Notes under the pieces: generated by a model
The model's database searches: none
What the model was told of the DNA's origin: nothing
What the model saw: the letters and a program-made list of their open reading frames with translations, nothing else
Assembly: GCF_000720485.1 (NCBI RefSeq)
Contig: NZ_JOAX01000002.1
Location: 186,001-250,000, forward strand
Direction: 5' to 3'
DNA: 64,000 nucleotides
DNA from: Streptomyces ochraceiscleroticus
GTDB taxonomy: Bacteria > Actinomycetota > Actinomycetes > Streptomycetales > Streptomycetaceae
Part shown: piece by piece, positions 54,383-62,936 of the stretch
Layout: the number at the start of each line of letters is the position of its first letter
How positions within the stretch are numbered: position 1 is the first letter of the stretch
Made by a program: the position numbers and the translations under genes

Positions 54383-55285
54383 ATGTCTGCGATCTCGGCC
54401 GGGACGGCCGTCGCCGTGCCCGCGCCTGCCCGGCGAGGGGCCGCCCGGCTGGCCGACGGGCGCCGGCTGGCCTGGGGCGAGTGGGGACCCGAGGACGGGA
54501 CGCCGGTGCTGCTCTGCCCCGGTGCGGCCACGTCCCGGCGGCTCGGTTTCGGCGCGGAAGCGGTCGAGGAGCTCGGCGTACGGCTGATCTCCGTGGACCG
54601 CCCCGGGCTGGGCGCCTCCGACCCGTCGCCCGGCCGTACGCTCACCGGCTGGGCCGAGGACGTACGGGAGTTCGTCGCGCTGCGCGGGCTTTCTGGGCTG
54701 CGCGGCGTCGGCTTCTCCCAGGGCGCGCCGTTCGCGCTGGCCTGCGCCGCCGCCGGGCTGTTCGCCCGGCTCGCGGTGGTCTCCGGTACGGACGAGCTCG
54801 CCGCACCCGCGTTCGACGCGCTGCTGCCGGACGAGGTGCGGTACCTCGCTGAGCGGGCCGCGGCCGATCCGGCGGCCGCCGAGCGCTCGTTCGCCGGTTT
54901 CGGGAGCCCGGAGGTGCTGTGGGAACTGGTCGCCGCGGGCAGCGGAGCGCGCGACCGCGCCCTTCTGGAACAGCCCGCGTTCGCCGCTGCGTTCCAGGAG
55001 GCGATGACTGAGGGGTTCGCGCCGGGCCCGGCCGGCTATGCGCGCGACACGCTCCTGGCCATGAGCCACTGGCCGTTCGATCCCGGGGTGATCCGGGTGC
55101 CGGTCGACCTCTGGTACGGCGCGCTGGACACCGCCCCCACGCACTCGCCGGACCACGGCGCCCGGCTCGCCGCCCGTATACGCACCGCGCGTCGCCACCT
55201 CGTACCGGACGCGGGCGGCATGCTCCTGTGGACGCATGCCGACCCCGTCCTACGGGAGCTGCTCGACGACGAGGCCGCTGAGTGA
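54383..55285 (+). CDS. alpha/beta hydrolase
   Basis: A 300-residue alpha/beta-fold hydrolase. GTPVLLCPGAATSRR is the oxyanion segment, GVGFSQGAPFALACA the nucleophile elbow (Ser in GFSQG), DRPGLGASDPSPGRT a typical early loop, and DAGGMLLWTH holds the catalytic His near the end. An acid in YGALDTAPTHSP completes the triad. Substrate unknown. ATG 54383 begins the protein just before the conserved fold. Confidence 0.85.
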   Translation: MSAISAGTAVAVPAPARRGAARLADGRRLAWGEWGPEDGTPVLLCPGAATSRRLGFGAEAVEELGVRLISVDRPGLGASDPSPGRTLTGWAEDVREFVALRGLSGLRGVGFSQGAPFALACAAAGLFARLAVVSGTDELAAPAFDALLPDEVRYLAERAAADPAAAERSFAGFGSPEVLWELVAAGSGARDRALLEQPAFAAAFQEAMTEGFAPGPAGYARDTLLAMSHWPFDPGVIRVPVDLWYGALDTAPTHSPDHGARLAARIRTARRHLVPDAGGMLLWTHADPVLRELLDDEAAE

Positions 55286-55319
55286 CGCCGCGGAGCAGCG
55301 GACCGCCCGGCGTGGACCG

Positions 55320-56378
55320 CTAGCGGACCTCGTGCGCCGTGCGCCGGTAGGTGGAGCGCCGGTCGTCGATGTCGGCCCAGCGATCGCCGTACACGTTCTG
55401 AGTGATCGCCGGATCGCGCAGGAACTGGTGCGGGAAGCCGAGTGGTACCGCGCTCACCTCGTCCAGCCGGGCCACCGCGTCGGCGTCCAGTTCCACGTCG
55501 ACCGCGGCGAGGTTGTCCAGGAGCTGGCTCTCCTTCGTGGCGCCGACGAGCGGGATGATGTTGCCGGGCCGCTGCCGCAGCCAGGCGAGCGCCACCTGGG
55601 CCGGGCTCCAGCCGCCCTGCTCGGCGATCTCCAGGACAGCACTGACGACCGCTTCTTCCTGCTGGTCCGCGCGGTTCTCCGCACCGAGGATCCGCAGTCG
55701 GCCGGACTCGCCGCGGCGGTACTTGCCGGTGAGCTTGCCGGCGGCCAGCGGCGCCCACGCGAGCACGGCCAGGTCGAACGCGCGGGCTTGCGGGAGCAGT
55801 TCGCGCTCCGGCGTGCGCTCCAAGAGGTTGTAGCGGAGCTGCGACCCGGCGAACGCGGTCCAGCCGCGCAGCTCGGCAAGGGTGTTCGCCTGCGCGATCT
55901 CCCAGGCCGGCCAGTCGGACACCCCGACGTAGAGCACCTTGCCGGCCCGCACGATGTCGTCCAGGGCCCGCATGACCTCCTCGACCGGGGTGAAATTGTC
56001 GCGCGCGTGCACCCAGAGGATGTCCAGGCGGTCGGTGCGCAGCCGGTCCAGGCTCGCCTCCACCGACTGCACGAGGTTCTTGCGGTGGCTGCCGCCCGCG
56101 TTCACGTCCCCCTTGCGGGTGGCGCAGGTGTACTTGCTGGCCAGTACGTACTGGTCCCGGCGGCCGGCGAGCAGCTCGCCGACGATGCGCTCCGAGCTGC
56201 CGTCCGTGTAGTTGTTCGCGGTGTCGATGAAGTTGCCGCCCGCGTCGGCGTACGTGTCGAGGATCCGCCGGCTGGTTTCCTCGGCGGCGCCCCATCCCCA
56301 GTCGTCGCCGAACGTCATGGTGCCGAGACTCAGCTCGCTCACCCGGAGACCGGTCCTGCCGAACAGCGTGTACCGCAT
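55320..56378 (-). CDS. aldo/keto reductase
   Basis: A 352-residue NADPH-dependent (alpha/beta)8 oxidoreductase. The catalytic tetrad is visible: Asp in NFIDTANNYTDG with Tyr, Lys in LASKYT, His in ILWVHARDN. SSERIVGELL and the C-terminal GNIIPLVGATKESQLLDNL (coenzyme binding) fit the AKR11/YhdN-like group. ATG 56378 follows GAAGGGGGAG. A 14-bp palindrome at 56420 is in the promoter region; no CTGACG operator. Confidence 0.92.
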   Translation of the reverse strand: MRYTLFGRTGLRVSELSLGTMTFGDDWGWGAAEETSRRILDTYADAGGNFIDTANNYTDGSSERIVGELLAGRRDQYVLASKYTCATRKGDVNAGGSHRKNLVQSVEASLDRLRTDRLDILWVHARDNFTPVEEVMRALDDIVRAGKVLYVGVSDWPAWEIAQANTLAELRGWTAFAGSQLRYNLLERTPERELLPQARAFDLAVLAWAPLAAGKLTGKYRRGESGRLRILGAENRADQQEEAVVSAVLEIAEQGGWSPAQVALAWLRQRPGNIIPLVGATKESQLLDNLAAVDVELDADAVARLDEVSAVPLGFPHQFLRDPAITQNVYGDRWADIDDRRSTYRRTAHEVR

Positions 56379-56419
56379 GGCTCCCCCTTCGGTTGGGTCG
56401 TGAGCCGGACGCTACGAGC

Positions 56420-56433
56420 TGGAGCGCGCTCCA
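56420..56433. promoter_or_regulatory. palindrome TGGAGCGCGCTCCA upstream of aldo/keto reductase
   Basis: A perfect 14-bp inverted repeat 41 nt before the ATG at 56378. Dyads of the form TTGGAGN4CTCCAA are typical for MerR-family regulators, several of which control aldo/keto reductases. No merR gene is in the window. Confidence 0.55.
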
Positions 56434-56492
56434 ACGCAACCTTCACGCGCCGTGCGGTACGGCGCCCTCCCCCTCACTCCGCCCCCGCACCC

Positions 56493-57689
56493 TCACTCCG
56501 CTCCCAGCACCACCGTTCCGGACGAGCAGAACCACCCGCCGGTGCCCGAGGCGACGGCGAGCCGCGGCAGACGGTCGCCCGCCTTCCGTACCTGGCGGCC
56601 CTCACCGGCCTCGCCACGTAGCTGTCGTACCGCCTCGACCAGCAGGAACAGTCCGCGCATCCCGGGATGGCAGGCGGCGAGGCCGCCGCCGTCGGTGTTC
56701 GTCGGCAGCGCACCGTCCCGGAGCAGCCGCCCCTTCTCGACGAACGCGCCGCCCTCGCCCTTCGCACAGAAACCGAGGTCCTCCAACGTCACCAGCGTCA
56801 TGTACGTGAACGCGTCGTAGATCTGGGCGAGGTCGATCTCGTCCGGGCGCACGCCTGCCCGCGCGAAGGCCAGTCGCCCGGAGACGGCGGCGGGCGAGAC
56901 GGTGAAGTCGTCCCACTCCGACATCGTGGTGTGCGAGACGGCGCTGCCCGAGCCGAGCACCCAGACCGGCGGCCGGGCCAGGTCCGGTACGCGGTCCTCG
57001 GCGACCAGCAGGACCGCGCAGCCGCCGTCGGAGCGGACGCAGCAGTGCAGCTTGGTGAACGGATCGGCGATCGCCGGCCCGGCGAGCACGTCGTCGGTGG
57101 TGATCGGGTCCCGGTACATCGCGTCCGGGTTGGCCGCAGCGTTGGCGCGCGCCTGGACGGCGACCTCGGCGAGCTGTTCCAACGTCGTGCCGTACTGGTG
57201 CATATGGCGGCGCGCGGCCATCGCGTACTTGGCGATCAGGGTGTGGCCGTAGGGCGCTTCGAACTGCAGGGGGCCGCGGGCCCCGAAGGAGAGGTCGGCG
57301 GTGCGGCGCCGCGCCTTGAGGTCGGCGCGCGCGGTCGAGCCGTACACCAGCAGCACCGCGTTCGCATGGCCGGCGGCGATCGCGTCGGCGGCGTGCGCGG
57401 CCATGACTTCCCAGGTCGAGCCGCCGATGGAGGTCGAGTCCACCCAGGTGGGGCGGAGCCCCAGGTACTCCGCGACCTCGATCGGGGCGAGCGTGCCGAG
57501 CCCGGCGGAGGCGAAGCCGTCGATCACCGAGCGGTCCAGCCCGGAGTCGGCCAGCGCCCGGCGGGCGGCCTGGGCGTGCAGGACGTAGGGGGTGGCGTCG
57601 TCGACGCGTCCGCAGTCGGCCAGCGCCACTCCGGCGACGGCGACCCTGCGCGTAGGTGACGGAGCAGTCGTACCGGACCCGGTAGTCAT
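56493..57689 (-). CDS. thiolase-fold lipid-transfer protein (Ltp2/SCP-x-like)
   Basis: A 398-residue thiolase-superfamily protein. The N-terminal half lacks the nucleophilic Cys of true thiolases (SIGGSTWEVM where CxSG is expected); the C-terminal half keeps CHPGMRG and GTGGWFCSSG. This pattern matches the Ltp2 group, which with a DUF35 partner cleaves beta-hydroxyacyl-CoA by a retro-aldol reaction. DUF35 is encoded at 52388. ATG 57689 is only 4 nt from operator site 7, so the message is likely leaderless or nearly so. Confidence 0.87.
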   Translation of the reverse strand: MTTGSGTTAPSPTRRVAVAGVALADCGRVDDATPYVLHAQAARRALADSGLDRSVIDGFASAGLGTLAPIEVAEYLGLRPTWVDSTSIGGSTWEVMAAHAADAIAAGHANAVLLVYGSTARADLKARRRTADLSFGARGPLQFEAPYGHTLIAKYAMAARRHMHQYGTTLEQLAEVAVQARANAAANPDAMYRDPITTDDVLAGPAIADPFTKLHCCVRSDGGCAVLLVAEDRVPDLARPPVWVLGSGSAVSHTTMSEWDDFTVSPAAVSGRLAFARAGVRPDEIDLAQIYDAFTYMTLVTLEDLGFCAKGEGGAFVEKGRLLRDGALPTNTDGGGLAACHPGMRGLFLLVEAVRQLRGEAGEGRQVRKAGDRLPRLAVASGTGGWFCSSGTVVLGAE

Positions 57690-57693
57690 GAAT

Positions 57694-57708
57694 CTGACGG
57701 TACATCAG
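57694..57708. promoter_or_regulatory. TetR-type operator, site 7 (CTGACGGTACATCAG)
   Basis: Two mismatches from consensus. It starts 4 nt upstream of the Ltp2-like start codon, so it must overlap the promoter start point. Confidence 0.8.
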
Positions 57709-57944
57709 GTAAGTGCGTACGGGCAGGCCGTATTCCGTGGCAACGAGCCGTCGTACGTGGAGCGCATCCCGTCCGGATACGCCTCGGGCACCGTCCGGCT
57801 CTCGGTGAGAGGCCGGGCGGTGCCCGAGGCGATGCAGATATGGCAGGACGAAGGGCGGACCGGCGGGGGACGCGAGCGCGGCAGGACGTGTGCGGTCCCG
57901 GCGACGCGTCGTGCCGGGGGCGGCGGTCGCTCGCCGCGCCCCGG

Positions 57945-58592
57945 CTACTTGGCGGGCTTCTTGCCCGTCACGCCGAGGTGGACGAGCAGCGCGAGGTTCG
58001 GCTTGAGCTCGGCCTGCTTGACGCCCCAGCTCGTGAAGCCCTTCTGATGGCCGGCGACCGCGGCGAGCATGGCGACCAGCGAGCCGGCCATCGCCGCGGG
58101 ACTGACCTCCTTGTCCACCTTGTTCTTGGCCTGGAGCTCCTTGATGGAGTCCGTAAGGGAGTTGGTGACGGCGTTGAGGATCTTCATGCGGATCTTGTAG
58201 AACCGCTTGTCACCCTCCGCGGCGCCGAGGTCGACGACGCGCAGGATGGCGTCGTGCTTCCGCCAGAAGGAGAGGAAGCCGTCGACCAGCTCCTCGGCCG
58301 TCTGGCGGCCCGACTTGCCGGCCCAGGAGCGCCCGGCGACCAGTTCGGTCAGGCTCGCGCCCTCCTTGGCCATCTCCTCGGCGATCTCGAGTACGGCGCC
58401 TTCGACGTCGGGGAAGTACTGGTAGAACGTCGCGGGGGACGTGCCCGCCTTGCGTGCGACGTCGATGACCTTGACGTCCCGGTACGGGGACGAACTGAGC
58501 ATCTCGCTGAGGCAGTCGAGGAGCTTCTGCCGGGTCGCCTGCCCGCGGCGGCCGGCGACTCTGCCGTCGACGGTTCGAACTTGTCCTGTCAT
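57945..58592 (-). CDS. TetR family transcriptional regulator
   Basis: A 215-residue regulator. The TetR_N HTH (about 18-65) reads RQKLLDCLSEMLSSSPYRDVKVIDVARKAGTSPATFYQYFPDVEGAVLEIAEEM; the helical ligand domain follows with WRKHDAILRVVDLGAAEGDKRF. ATG 58592 lies inside a degenerate copy of the cluster operator (58586-58600), suggesting autoregulation. It is the only TetR gene near and is the natural candidate to bind the seven CTGACG sites. The Ltp2-like gene lies 255 bp downstream on the same strand with its own operator. Confidence 0.9.
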   Translation of the reverse strand: MTGQVRTVDGRVAGRRGQATRQKLLDCLSEMLSSSPYRDVKVIDVARKAGTSPATFYQYFPDVEGAVLEIAEEMAKEGASLTELVAGRSWAGKSGRQTAEELVDGFLSFWRKHDAILRVVDLGAAEGDKRFYKIRMKILNAVTNSLTDSIKELQAKNKVDKEVSPAAMAGSLVAMLAAVAGHQKGFTSWGVKQAELKPNLALLVHLGVTGKKPAK

Positions 58593-58600
58593 GCCGTCAG
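58586..58600. promoter_or_regulatory. degenerate TetR-type operator at the tetR start (CTGTCATGCCGTCAG)
   Basis: The right half CCGTCAG is perfect, the left half CTGTCAT keeps four of seven bases. It spans the start codon of the tetR gene. Weak by itself; its place makes it notable. Confidence 0.45.
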
Positions 58601-58740
58601 CTTACCGAGGGGTGATCGGAGCGCGATTTGGCTGCCTGCAAATGGGGATGGGGCGAATCGGGCCGGAAATGGGCTTTCGCCGCACGGCTTCGGGGCTGCG
58701 CATCCGTCTCGGGGGCACTGGCCTGATCAAGTGAATCATC

Positions 58741-58774
58741 TTATCAACAGCCTGTGGACAACTTCGGTGGACAA
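58741..58774. other. cluster of three DnaA-box-like sequences
   Basis: TTATCAACA (58741-58749), TGTGGACAA (58753-58761, an exact TTGTCCACA on the other strand) and GGTGGACAA (58766-58774, one mismatch) within 34 bp. They precede the VOC gene by about 100 nt. TTGTCCACA is the preferred Streptomyces DnaA box. Confidence 0.55.
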
Positions 58775-58876
58775 CCGCCCGGGGGTATGTGCAGGGGCGT
58801 GCGCAGGGCTGTGTGCGGAGGTGTGCGCCGGGATGTGCGCCGGGCGCGTACCGGAAAGCCCGGTTACTTTGTCCGT

Positions 58877-59641
58877 ATGACGGCTTTTGCGGAGGGTGCC
58901 CCCTGTTGGGCGGACGCGATGCTGCCGGACCTTGAAGCGGGCAAGCGCTTCTATGGAGAGCTGTTCGGCTGGACCTTCTCGGACAGCGTTCCCGAGTTCG
59001 GCGACTACACGACGGCCCTGCTCGACGGGCGTAAGGCCGCCGGCCTGCTGCCCAAGAAGGACGGCCGGATGCCCACCGTATGGGGCGTCTACTTCGCGAC
59101 GTCCGACCTCAAGGGGACTGCGCCCAAGGTCCGGGAGGCGGGCGGCCAGGTGATCTCGGGCGGCACCCCGCTCGGCGACCTGGGCGCGATGATGCTGGGT
59201 GTCGACCCGGGTGGCGCGGTCTTCGGCGCGTGGCAGGCCGGCCGGCATCAGGGCTTCGAGGTGCAGGCCGAGCCCGGCGCGTACGCATGGATGGGGCTCA
59301 GTACGCGCGAACCGGAGGCGGTCGACGCCTTCTACGGGGACGTCTTCGGCTTTGAGGGGGTGACCGAGGGGCCGATGGCGAGCCCCACGTTCCTGCCGTG
59401 GCGGATCGCCGGGCAGGAGCGCGAGATCGGGTGCCGGATCGTGCTGGACGCGCGGGCGCCGGCCGAGCTCCCGGCGCACTTCACCGTCTTCTTCCTGGCC
59501 GAGGAGATGGATGCGGCCCTGCGGACGGCGGTCCGGCAGGGCGGCAAGGTCCTCAGCGAGCCCCAGGGGACGCCCGGCGGCCCCCTCGCCCTGGTCGTCG
59601 ACAATCAAGGGGCGGCCTTCGGGCTTATGGCGCCGAAGTAG
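58877..59641 (+). CDS. VOC family protein (two glyoxalase-like domains)
   Basis: A 254-residue vicinal-oxygen-chelate protein with two repeats: GAPCWADAMLPDLEAGKRFYGELFGWTF (from residue 7) and GAYAWMGLSTREPEAVDAFYGDVFGF (from about 135). It resembles proteins called hydroxylase or glyoxalase-like in Streptomyces; the substrate is unknown. ATG 58877 lacks a Shine-Dalgarno site but begins the first domain; the frame is open from 58754 over a G/T-rich stretch with GTGTGCG repeats and DnaA-box-like sites, which I regard as non-coding. Confidence 0.85.
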   Translation: MTAFAEGAPCWADAMLPDLEAGKRFYGELFGWTFSDSVPEFGDYTTALLDGRKAAGLLPKKDGRMPTVWGVYFATSDLKGTAPKVREAGGQVISGGTPLGDLGAMMLGVDPGGAVFGAWQAGRHQGFEVQAEPGAYAWMGLSTREPEAVDAFYGDVFGFEGVTEGPMASPTFLPWRIAGQEREIGCRIVLDARAPAELPAHFTVFFLAEEMDAALRTAVRQGGKVLSEPQGTPGGPLALVVDNQGAAFGLMAPK

Positions 59642-60316
59642 ACCGGCAAAACCAGCGGAACGCCCATCACCCCTCGTGCCTCTTCAGTCCTGCACGTTCA
59701 AGAGCCCCCTCGCCTGTTGCGGTGCATACACCGTCACCTCGGCCCAAAACGGCCCTCCTCTTGCGAAGTAGACGTACCGATCCGCCAATTAGTTCGTGGT
59801 CATGGCCCCCGAACGCCGTTCGGCACAGCAGAATTGGTGCGAGGCAGCTCCCGCTGCCGGGCCGCGGGCGGCGCGGCCCGGCAACGGGTCCGCAGGCTCG
59901 GCGGCAGGCCGTTGAGTACGCGGGAGCGAACAGTACGTACGGGGATGGGGATGGCGACGACGGACCGCACACCGGGGCACGGACCGGCGCCCGAGAAGGG
60001 CCGGCCGGCGCGTCGGGCCGTGACGTCGGACACCCGATGGCCATCGGACATATGTGCGGTCGGCGCATGAACGGGGCCCGACGCGCTCCCGTATGCGGGG
60101 TGTAACGGCAGGTAACGAGCCCTGCGCGTACCGCACGGCGGGACACGGGACACGACGGGAAGCCCCCGGGTTCGCAACCGTCGGCTTCGCCAGGAAGAAT
60201 CAGCATGCGTACGGCCGAATCGGCCAGGCGGTGAGACGCTGCTCGGGGCAGTGGCTCTCGGCGGCTCTTGGCTTTTTGAGAGTCTCTTTGACGCCCCACG
60301 GGGAGGTGGCAGGCAA
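59642..60316. other. intergenic region upstream of the AfsK-like kinase
   Basis: A 675-bp stretch with no gene I can support. It has a perfect 15-bp palindrome, CCGAACG-C-CGTTCGG at 59809-59823, and an AT-richer part around 59770-59800 that could hold a promoter. Several open frames cross it, but none has a ribosome site or protein-like sequence. Confidence 0.55.
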
Positions 60317-62911
60317 GTGGTGGAGCAGCTGACGCAGCACGATCCCCGGCGGATCGGCCCGTTCGAGGTGCTCGGCCGTCTCGGTGCCGGCGGTATGGGG
60401 CTGGTGTATCTCGCGCGTTCGGCCTCCGGCCGGCGGGTGGCGATCAAGACGGTCCGTACCGAGCTCGCCGAGGACCAGCTGTTCCGGGTCCGCTTCACGC
60501 GCGAGGTGGAGGCGGCGCGCGCGGTCAGCGGCTTCTACACCGCTGCGGTGGTCGACGCCGATCCGCGCGCGGCGGTGCCGTGGCTGGCGACCGCGTACGT
60601 CCCCGCTCCCTCCCTGGAAGAAATAGTCAATGAGTGCGGGCCGCTGCCGGCCCAGGCGGTGCGCTGGCTGGCGGCCGGTGTGGCCGAGGCCCTGCAGTCC
60701 ATCCACGGCGCGGGCCTGGTGCACCGCGATCTGAAGCCGTCGAACGTCCTGGTGGTCGAGGACGGACCACGGGTGATCGACTTCGGTATCGCCAGCGGAG
60801 TGTCGAACACGCGTTTGACGATGACGAACGTCGCCGTCGGTACGCCGGCGTACATGTCGCCCGAACAGGCGCGCGACTCGCGGAGCGTCACGGGAGCCAG
60901 CGACATCTTCTCGCTCGGCTCCACTCTGGTCTTCGCCGCCACCGGACACGCCCCCTTCCACGGCGCCAACCCGGTCGAGACGGTCTTCATGCTGCTGCGC
61001 GAGGGCCCGGACCTGGAGGGCCTGCCGGACGAGCTGCGGCCGCTGATCGAAGCCACGATGCAGATGGCGGCCGAGCACCGCCCCAGCCCCGCCGACCTGC
61101 AGTCCCAGCTCGCGCCGCACCTCTTCGGCTCCGGTACCGACGACAGCGGCACGGCCTCGGCCTGGCTGCCGGGGAACGCCGTGGGCCTGATCGAGAGCCG
61201 GCGCGGCGGCCGGGTGACGGCCGCCCGGCAGCCCGCTGCGGCCTCCTCGGGCCGCGCAGCCCGGGGTGGGTACTCCGCGCAGCCGGAGCGGCCGCCCGCC
61301 GCCCCGCCCGCACCGTCGGCGCCGCCCCCGGCGCCGCCCGCCTCCCGGCCCGCGCCGCAGCGTCAGGAGAGCGCGCCGATGCCCGCGCCCACCGGCGACC
61401 CCGGATGGGCCGCTTCCGCGGCGGTCGGGCCGGGTGCACGCCGGATGGGCGACCCGCGCAGCGGCGCACCGCTCGCGCAGGCGGCGCCCACCGGCCCGGT
61501 CGCGCCCGCGCCGCCCCAGGAGGCGGAGGGCCCGGACGGCTCCGTACGGCTCGGTGGTGCCGCGGCCCCGATAGGGCCCGGCCCCCGGCCGGCGGACCAC
61601 GCCCCGCAGGCGCAGCCCGGCCCGACGACGAACTGGGTACGGCCGCCGGCCGGAGTGCAGGCGCCGGGGCCCGCGGGCCCGCCGCCCGCGGTGCCTCCGC
61701 AGCCCGCACCGGGCCCGCAGGGCGCCCACGGCGCGCCCGCGGCAGGCCGGCCGGGCGACCCCCCGGCGCAGGGCGGACCCGGCCGCTGGCGCCCCTGGCG
61801 CTTCCGCATGTCCAACGATGTGTGGGGCACCCCGGTCGTCTCCGGTGACCTGCTGTACGTCACGTCCTTCGAGGTGCACGCGCTCGATGTGGCCAGCGGG
61901 CGGCGCCAGTTCAAGACCCGCGAGGTCGCCTGGGCGATGGCCGTCTCGGACGGCCGGATCCACGCGTCGGACGGCCCGAGCCTGTACGCGCTGGACGCCG
62001 CCGACGGCTCCGAGCTGTGGCGGCTGAACACCGAGGGCTGGGTCTACGGCCTCGGAGTCGACCGCGGCACGGTCGTCACCGGCACCCGCGGCGGCGGTGT
62101 GCAGGCGTGGGAGGCGGCCAACGGCGAGCTGCTGTGGGAGATCGGCGGCGCGCAGACCGACTTCGAGACCGCCGAGTCCGGCCCCGTCGTGCACGAGGGC
62201 ACGGTGTACGTCTGGGCGGACGCGCGGCTGAAGGCGCTGGAGGCCCGTACGGGCGCCGAGCGCTGGTCGTACCCCATCGGGGACGCGGCGTCCTGCGGCG
62301 GGGTGCCCGTGCGGCTGCTGACGGCTCCGGACGGTGTGGTCTACGTCGCGGCCGGCACGCGCGTTCTGGCCATCGACAGCAACCGCGGCGACGTCCGCTG
62401 GCACTTCGAGGCGCCGGCGGTCTTCCTGGCACCGCCCGCTTACGCCCCCGGGCCCGCCGTCACCGGCGGCGGCATCTACCTCGCGGACTACCTCGGCACG
62501 GTCTACGCGCTGGACGCGAACGACGGCCGGGACCGCTGGCGGATCGCCACCGAGGCGCGCCAGTCGACCGAGCCGGTACTGGTCGCCGACGGCGCGGTGC
62601 ACCTGGGCAGCGGCAACGCCCTGTACACGCTGGACGCGGTCGCGGGCACGCCTCGCTGGCGCTTCCAGGCGGGCGGCGAGGTCATCGGCGCACCGGTGGC
62701 CGCGGACGGCCGGGTGCACTTCGGGTCCGCCGACCACTGCCTGTACACGCTGGACGCGATGGGCGGCCAGTTGCGCTGGAAGCTGGCGACCGGCGGCGAG
62801 ATCACCGGCACCCCGGTGGCAGCCGCGGGTGTCGTCTACGCCTGCAGCAAGGACCGCTGCGTGTACGCGCTGGACGCCGCGAAGGGTACGGGGCAGGCGC
62901 GGCGCTCCTAG
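60317..62911 (+). CDS. AfsK-like Ser/Thr protein kinase with PQQ-repeat C-terminus
   Basis: An 864-residue kinase. The kinase domain (about 10-270) is intact: [14 protein letters not shown], Lys44 in [14 protein letters not shown] (His136), DFG at 155-157, AYMSPEQA. A Pro/Ala-rich linker (about 300-490) leads to a beta-propeller of PQQ-type repeats (about 500-860), e.g. [45 protein letters not shown]. There is no membrane segment. The same architecture defines AfsK, which binds SAM and controls antibiotic production and apical growth, but Streptomyces have several such kinases. GTG 60317 follows GGGGAGGTGG; GTG 60320 is equally possible. Confidence 0.9.
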   Translation: MVEQLTQHDPRRIGPFEVLGRLGAGGMGLVYLARSASGRRVAIKTVRTELAEDQLFRVRFTREVEAARAVSGFYTAAVVDADPRAAVPWLATAYVPAPSLEEIVNECGPLPAQAVRWLAAGVAEALQSIHGAGLVHRDLKPSNVLVVEDGPRVIDFGIASGVSNTRLTMTNVAVGTPAYMSPEQARDSRSVTGASDIFSLGSTLVFAATGHAPFHGANPVETVFMLLREGPDLEGLPDELRPLIEATMQMAAEHRPSPADLQSQLAPHLFGSGTDDSGTASAWLPGNAVGLIESRRGGRVTAARQPAAASSGRAARGGYSAQPERPPAAPPAPSAPPPAPPASRPAPQRQESAPMPAPTGDPGWAASAAVGPGARRMGDPRSGAPLAQAAPTGPVAPAPPQEAEGPDGSVRLGGAAAPIGPGPRPADHAPQAQPGPTTNWVRPPAGVQAPGPAGPPPAVPPQPAPGPQGAHGAPAAGRPGDPPAQGGPGRWRPWRFRMSNDVWGTPVVSGDLLYVTSFEVHALDVASGRRQFKTREVAWAMAVSDGRIHASDGPSLYALDAADGSELWRLNTEGWVYGLGVDRGTVVTGTRGGGVQAWEAANGELLWEIGGAQTDFETAESGPVVHEGTVYVWADARLKALEARTGAERWSYPIGDAASCGGVPVRLLTAPDGVVYVAAGTRVLAIDSNRGDVRWHFEAPAVFLAPPAYAPGPAVTGGGIYLADYLGTVYALDANDGRDRWRIATEARQSTEPVLVADGAVHLGSGNALYTLDAVAGTPRWRFQAGGEVIGAPVAADGRVHFGSADHCLYTLDAMGGQLRWKLATGGEITGTPVAAAGVVYACSKDRCVYALDAAKGTGQARRS

Positions 62912-62936
62912 GGCGCCGCGCGGTCCTGCGCTCCGG

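Noticed and set aside
37478..57708. The 15-bp palindromes as KstR or KstR2 boxes
   Set aside because: Those regulators recognise AAC-type and CAAG-type dyads; the CTGACG arms do not match either.
35789..58592. Cluster as a biosynthetic (polyketide or NRPS) locus
   Set aside because: No PKS, NRPS, acyl carrier or tailoring oxygenase is present; the enzymes are those of CoA-thioester breakdown.
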